This document shows positions 58,901-64,000 of a stretch of DNA of 64,000 nucleotides, piece after piece. A model generated the notes under the pieces. The model had not been told where the DNA came from and ran no database searches. It saw only the letters and a list, made by a program, of their open reading frames with translations. A program made the position numbers and the translations under genes. Each line of letters begins with the position of its first letter. Within the stretch, counting starts at the first letter, position 1. The stretch comes from Parascedosporium putredinis (Eukaryota > Ascomycota > Sordariomycetes > Microascales > Microascaceae), in assembly GCA_949357655.1 (NCBI GenBank), contig CASHTG010000012.1, positions 248,001 through 312,000 on the forward strand, read 5' to 3'.

Positions 58901-59860
58901 GGGGAACCAACCCCGCCTTCTTTCCATCAAATCTTCTCGAAACCATCCTCGCCATCACATTTTCTCCCCTCATCTTCCCTCTCCCCCTTTAGAGAGCTGT
59001 GAATCCGACCGACGAATATAACCCTTGCTGCCTCGAGGTGAATCAATTCAGTTGCAGAAGTGTTCGTTTCGCCCTTCGAAAACTAGGCGTACCCAGTCGC
59101 CAAATTTTTAGATCGAGTCAGGTAAAGAGGACGCCCGCTCAAGCACCAAGCCAACCAGAAAAAGAAGGAAAAAGGAAAGGAGAAAAAAAGGGACCGACAG
59201 TATCTCCGTCAACGGCGCCGCGAGCGAGCCAGATTCATCCGCTTGGCTTGCATCTAATTTGGATCTAGCCCTATTTTCTTCCACGCTGCACTCGTGGGCA
59301 CCGGAACATTTCCCGTCGATCGGCAGAGATCCTCAACCACTCACTCATCTTCTGCTTGTTTACAAACGGCCCATTCCTCTTCCTCGCTTGTTTCTTTTTC
59401 GCTTTTCCTTTACTTACTTTTCCCCCATCTTTCTTTCTTCTTTGTTAAAGCGACCCGTTATCCTTTTTTTGCTTTTGGCGAGAAAATATTTATCATCATC
59501 TCTTGCCTCCCTTGCCACAAAAGCACGGTGGCAGCCCTCCTCTGTATCAACAAGCGGGTCGCATCTCGACGGTCTAGCCCAGCCCAAACACGCACCATTC
59601 TCGTTCACCCCAGCATATCTCTCGGCTTGGCTGCATTACCGGTGCCTTGTGGCCAGCTGCAAAACGTTGTGGCTACGCGCCCTCACCTCGTTCAACATCC
59701 GGCCATAATCGTTCTAATACCCACGCAAGCCCGTGCCCTGGAGTCTACGATTTGTGAAGCGAGGGACTCGCGACGTTCCGTACACGTGTAACCCCTCTTT
59801 GCTCATTCCCACGCCCCAACCTTCATTCCTACGAGCTGTCATCACAACATAACCTACGCC
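55931..59860. other. Gene-free interval and long leader region before the Ras-like gene
   Basis: About 3.9 kb without a supported gene. From about 58250 the plus strand becomes strongly C/T-rich, which fits the promoter and a long 5' leader of the downstream GTPase. Open frames there are compositional artefacts. Confidence 0.5.
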
Positions 59861-60685
59861 ATGGCTAGCAACGGAGTTGAGCAAACACCGATACCGATAT
59901 CCATCACCATATGTGGGGATGGAGGCTGTGGTAAGTCGTCAATCACGCTCCGCCTCGTCCGATCGCAATGGACGTCCGAATACGACCCCACGATTGAGGA
60001 TTCCTACTCTATAACCCGCCGGATCGACGGCCAGACGTACCACCTCTCCCTCACAGACACGGCGGGTCAGGAAGAATACCGCGGTATGTGGGCGTCATCC
60101 AACCTGGGCGCCGACGCATTCCTCCTCGTGTACGACATAACTTCGCAATCTTCTCTGGAAGCCCTTCAGTACTTCAATGACTTGATCGATATGGAGGCCG
60201 AGACGCGACTCGACAATGCTGAGCGTGCACGACGTGCCGGCCTGACACCGACGTTCCCTACGAATAGCTTCAACGGGTACGGATCCTCGAATAATGGCTC
60301 AAAAACAGTGCCGCCGATAAAGATTGTGGCGGGAAACAAGTGCGATCTTCAGGAAAGCAGGCAGGTACCTGCGGCGATGGGTCTAGAATGGGCGCGGCGT
60401 AGGGGCTGTGGCTTCATGGAGACCAGCGCTAGACTTGAGGTCAATATCGAGGAAACGTTCGCCCTGATCGTGAGACGCGTCGTGGAGGGACGGAGGCTTG
60501 CCGAGATGGGTGTTCACGAGAGCACCCAGGCAGACAGCAGGGGAATGACAAAGCCCTTGAGCCCGCTACCCTCAGGGGAGGATGATAGCGAGAAGCGCGC
60601 GCCGGGTGTTCGTGGACCGAATATAAACGGCGACAAGGTTGGCCGGGGCGGCCCCGGATTCTGGAAGAAGCTTCGCTGCTGGTAG
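59861..60685 (+). CDS. Ras-like small GTPase with Cys-Trp C-terminus
   Basis: Single-exon Ras-superfamily GTPase of 274 residues, longer than the usual 190-210. All five G motifs are present: G1 P-loop GDGGCGKSS, G2/switch I YDPTIEDSY, G3/switch II DTAGQEEYRG, G4 NKCD and G5 ETSA. An insert of about 30 residues between the switch regions and G4 (around PTFPTNSFNGYGSSNNG) and a Pro/Ser/Gly-rich C-terminal extension explain the extra length. The protein ends KKLRCW, with a single Cys next to the last residue, so it lacks a canonical CaaX box. Membrane attachment by the usual farnesylation is therefore unlikely. This ending resembles a filamentous-fungal Ras-like subgroup I recall only loosely. 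The gene has no intron or frame break. Confidence 0.9.
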   Translation: MASNGVEQTPIPISITICGDGGCGKSSITLRLVRSQWTSEYDPTIEDSYSITRRIDGQTYHLSLTDTAGQEEYRGMWASSNLGADAFLLVYDITSQSSLEALQYFNDLIDMEAETRLDNAERARRAGLTPTFPTNSFNGYGSSNNGSKTVPPIKIVAGNKCDLQESRQVPAAMGLEWARRRGCGFMETSARLEVNIEETFALIVRRVVEGRRLAEMGVHESTQADSRGMTKPLSPLPSGEDDSEKRAPGVRGPNINGDKVGRGGPGFWKKLRCW

Positions 60686-63600
60686 GCGGCCAGCAACCAC
60701 GCGCCGAGGATACTAAAGTACTATCCACGGCAACGCTCTCGGTAGTAGGAGCGTGAAACCATGCCAGGGACCCTGGTGGGATCTGGATGGCCTGCCGACT
60801 TGAGAGAACCCTCGTGGTGCTTGTCCTTTTCTGGCCGAACTATGACCTTTCGGCTCCTAACCCCCTTTCCCCCATACCTCGACCTCCGTCCCCTCCTGGA
60901 TCCTAGACAACGTCGAAGTTTCTCGGTTGTGTTGACCCCTTCTCAAGCTTAGCACGACTGACTCGAGCGGAGTTTTCTCATCCCGGTGCGGGCAAGGGAG
61001 ATGACGAAAAACACTACTTTTGATGGACTTTATATTGTTCTAATTCTCTTCGACCGCTTGGGAACCCAGCTGCGTAAACACGCCAGCCCGCAGCTACTTT
61101 GGGGCGTCATACTTTCTTGCTTGTCGTTGCTACTTGCAGCAGTTCGCCTTTTCTCGACCCTTCTTTTTCTTTTCTAGTTTTATCACTCGGGGTTACAAAG
61201 CGACGGGGTTTCTTTTTGCAAGCGTTTTACGAGCGCGAGAAGATGGAACTCTTTTTCTATAAGCTCGATTAGTTCCATCCAGCGTCTTGATTTTCTTTGC
61301 TGTTTATTGGGGCGCCTCAAGGCCATTGGAAATGTCAGACAGACTTTTTAGGGGTTCTTTTCTTTCTTTTCTTCCTTTTTTTCTTGTTCATTTTTTCCCT
61401 TCCTTTGTCATATTTTCACTTTTCTAATGTGTGAACAAAAAGAAAGATCTGTGCCAAGAGGCGCAAGGGAAACTCGTAAGAGCAGCGAGGAGAGAACGCG
61501 AAAACGAGGAACGCCGATGAAGTAAATTGAGAGATGTTTGAAAACCTCTAGTTTTCCTTTTCAGTGCCCTCCCTTTTGGATACTCGACCAAAGTTGTGAC
61601 ATGGTGTTGCATGATCTTGGGGCTTCCCTCGACCTTTCGGGACGCCCTCAGCCAAGAGGAAGCATATCCGAGGGGACCTTGGCCTTGCGGTTTGAGAAGA
61701 TGTGAACCAGAAAAAGGTTGGTTCTTTCGGGACATGGAAGAAACGGGCCCTGCATGCATTTCGCACCAGCGAGCCCGTTTTATGCATCGCCTCGACCCGC
61801 GACGCCGTTGAAGTACAGGGGTTCGCAAGAGACAGACAAAAAAAGACTTGCTTGAGAGTGCAGAGAGAGACACGGGCCCAAAATTTTGTCGATCTTGGAG
61901 TTACGCGCAAAAAGATTGTCAAGAGGTTGGTGAACAACTACTTGCCTTATTCGATCTCTTCTCTTTGATATATTCTATTCTCGTTCATCTTTTTCTGGGC
62001 CGGATTTATACACATGACTGGTATTTTCGGAGGTCCCGGGGATGGCTGGCCTGCAACCGTGCGTTCTCGAGGAGATGGGCTGCCCAGGACCGGGATCAAT
62101 CACCCATCTTGACACATTCGCAATCGCGAATGTTGCGAATGTCGCGATGGAATGTTTAGGACCAGGCCCCCGCATCTACAAACCGCCCACTCTGCCCCAC
62201 TCCGCACGCGGGACAAGGCATCAACCTGGGACAGACAATCAATTTCAGCCGCCTAGCAAGTACTGGGGTTGTTTGGCGGGGGAGGGGCGTCAGCATAATC
62301 ACACTCTCCGCGCGGATTCTTGTAACAAGATAAAAATTATCGCAAGGAGGTCCTCGAAAAGGGCTGTAGCCTTATGTGTTCTCTAGAGGAGGGAGAACCC
62401 CCATATCATAAGTGCATGGTTACGTCAATTAGCGAATAAAAGATCGCAAGGATTGTCCGAAAGAAGGCTGAAGGAAGAAGAGGAACAACTAGCTAGGGGC
62501 AGGGGAGAAAGAAGCCAAGAAAGTAAGGAAATTCCGAAGATCAGTCGCAGGAACACATGAAGCTTCGCCGCGTCCCGCCCACAGACCACTAGTAAAAGAA
62601 GGATGTGTTTGGGGAAACGGGATTCGCCAGGGTTTGCCAGGTTTCGCGCGAGCGCGCGCGAAAGAGAGGGCGAGATCAATGGGTCTGCGACAAACACTTT
62701 TTATCGAGTCGGCGAGACCGTCTGCGGGCTGGATGGACTCCTCCTTGGCGACGAAGGGATCGAAAAGGGCTCGCTTTGCGGAAGAGGTAGGATTCCTGTC
62801 TAAGAGGGGCGGTGACGACGGAGGACAAAGGCAGGCAGGGTGGCTCATTGGTGTTTAGGAAAAAGGTCGTTAGCAAAAAGAGCGAAGCGAACCCAACAAT
62901 AGGCGCATCGAAACGGATCAGTTTTTGCCTAGTGTGCTCGTCAAAAATGGCGCTTCCTCTCCTCTTCCAAACCATCGAGGTAGGGACTGTGGATGCTTCG
63001 GAGCGAACAAGTTCACCAAGCTTTGTCTATGCGGGGCATGGTTGCAGAATCGTGCATATTCCATGGGGCCGTTTCAACCCCATTTTCGGGATCGGGGGAC
63101 GGGGGCCGTCTTATCCTTCCCCGCTAGTTAGCCCTCGATCCTTCAACTGAAGCCTCCCCAAAAATGGAAAAGGAACCACAAGAAACTAAAGAAATGGAAC
63201 AGAGGCGGGGTTTTTCCTGTTAGGCCCAACGGTCCAGGAAAACAACAAAAGATTGGTAAGAGGGGGAAAAGGTTCGGGTCGAGCGAGTCTGAGCGGGCGC
63301 ACGGCTCTGCGTCTTTTGGCCCTAACAAGCTCCAAGCCGCGCTTACGATGCACGTCACATCTCGTCCTTTTCCCCTCTCTGACTTTTATCCCCTTCTTTT
63401 TTTTTCTTGGTTCAGTCTGCGCTCGGTGGTGCCATGGGGGTCAAAGAAGGGGCGGGTGGGGAGAGAGCCGCGATGAGAACAAGCCGGGGAAGACGATGCC
63501 ATGGGAGTCGAAGAAGGGGCGGGGAGAGAGCTGTGAGGGAACAAGCCGGGGAAGAGGAAGCAAAGCAAAAGGGGACGATGCAGGGGAACGCAAGATCAAA

Positions 63601-63870
63601 TGAACTGCGTGTAGATACAGATTGCAGTCGATAATAAAACCTCTGCACAACGCATCCTCGGGGCGTTTCCCTCTCTCCCCTCCTCCTCCCCTTTCCCATC
63701 ACGACCTAGTGCAAAGCTCACTCCCACCCCAGTCCTCCTCGCTACAAACTCTCCGGCCCGGGTTATTTTCCCCCTCGTCCCGTTATTCCCCCCTTCCCAC
63801 TCCCTCGCCCCCTCAGCTTCTCCCAGCGCAGCAACCTTGTACAAGAACCACCTTTTCTTCTTTTAGCACA
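60686..63870. other. Gene-free interval after the Ras-like gene
   Basis: The first 700 bases are the likely 3' flank, with T/C-rich blocks (61350-61420). Open frames occur on both strands at 61420-61970 and 62600-63150, but I see no domains. The final 250 bases are C-rich and are probably the promoter/leader of the gene starting at 63871. Confidence 0.45.
62114..62133. repeat. Inverted repeat, 8-base arms, 4-base loop
   Basis: acattcgc and gcgaatgt flank the loop aatc, and a third copy of gcgaatgt follows directly at 62135-62142. It could be a protein-binding palindrome or chance. No gene lies nearby. Confidence 0.6.
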
Positions 63871-64000
63871 ATGAGCGGTCTCCGGTACGACGCCGAGTTC
63901 GCGTCCTTCATGGCCGCCGTGCCTGCCGGGCCGGAGAAGCCCGACTTCCAAAACGTCCACGAGCTGCGCGACTGGACCGACAAGCTGCTACACCTCATCT
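63871..64000 (+). CDS. Start of a probable alpha/beta-hydrolase (partial)
   Basis: An ATG in a good context (CACAATGAG) opens a frame that runs off the window after 43 codons. The N-terminus (MSGLRYDAEFASFMAAVP, then ELRDWTDKLLHLI) resembles the cap region of fungal alpha/beta-hydrolase-3 esterases, which begin with a YD-x-E/W motif. No catalytic residue lies within the window, so the family is tentative. Confidence 0.5.
   Translation, partial: MSGLRYDAEFASFMAAVPAGPEKPDFQNVHELRDWTDKLLHLI

Noticed and set aside
61424..61968. Overlapping open frames on both strands (up to 149 codons)
   Set aside because: There is no conserved motif, and the frames on the two strands compete. The segment lies in the 3' flank of the Ras-like gene.
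1..64000. Transposons, LTRs, CRISPR arrays, secondary-metabolite cluster
   Set aside because: I saw no transposase, reverse transcriptase or long terminal repeats, no regularly spaced repeats, and no core biosynthetic enzyme. The decarboxylase, DUF4246 protein and transporter are not adjacent enough to suggest a cluster.

Overview
The window looks like nuclear DNA from a GC-rich filamentous ascomycete, most likely a sordariomycete. Genes carry short introns with GTAAGT/GTATGT-type donors, and several belong to families typical of moulds: a lipase/NB-ARC protein, a DUF4246 protein, Rba50/RPAP1, HPC2, and a Ras-like GTPase ending in Cys-Trp. No rRNA, tRNA, CRISPR array or intact mobile element was recognised.

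Layout from left to right: a GGA clathrin adaptor (+, 164-2348); a SNIP1/Pml1-type FHA splicing protein (+, 3036-4137); an orphan protein with about seven membrane segments (-, 6122-4626); a 7.3 kb gene-free stretch; an NLR-like protein with an alpha/beta-hydrolase (LipA) domain followed by NB-ARC (+, 13442-18199); a 4.9 kb gene-free stretch rich in simple repeats; eIF2A (-, 25618-23122); a fucose-permease-type sugar transporter (+, 29990-32061); Rba50/RPAP1 (-, 33960-32686); HPC2 of the HIR histone chaperone complex (+, 38514-40545); SURF6/Rrp14 (+, 42580-44457); Vps74/GOLPH3 (-, 47409-45904); a PLP-dependent group II decarboxylase (-, about 51524-49838); a DUF4246 protein (+, 53616-55930); a Ras-like GTPase (+, 59861-60685); and the start of a probable alpha/beta hydrolase (+, 63871 to the window edge).

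The genes do not form an operon or an evident biosynthetic cluster. Two (GGA and Vps74) act at the Golgi, SNIP1/Pml1 acts in splicing, SURF6 in ribosome biogenesis, eIF2A in translation, and HPC2 and RPAP1 in chromatin and RNA polymerase II biology. The rest are a transporter, metabolic enzymes and signalling proteins.

The most striking sequence property is that nine conserved genes are broken by 24 small frame changes. Almost every one sits in a short homopolymer, usually a C run on the coding strand, and is repaired by adding back one or two bases. This points to systematic homopolymer under-calling in the assembly rather than nine pseudogenes. It also means automatic gene calls here will be fragmented. 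GGA, the seven-membrane-segment protein, the traceable exons of the decarboxylase and the Ras-like gene read cleanly.

The best biological candidate for follow-up is the LipA-NB-ARC protein, an NLR-like, STAND-type NTPase fused to a hydrolase effector.
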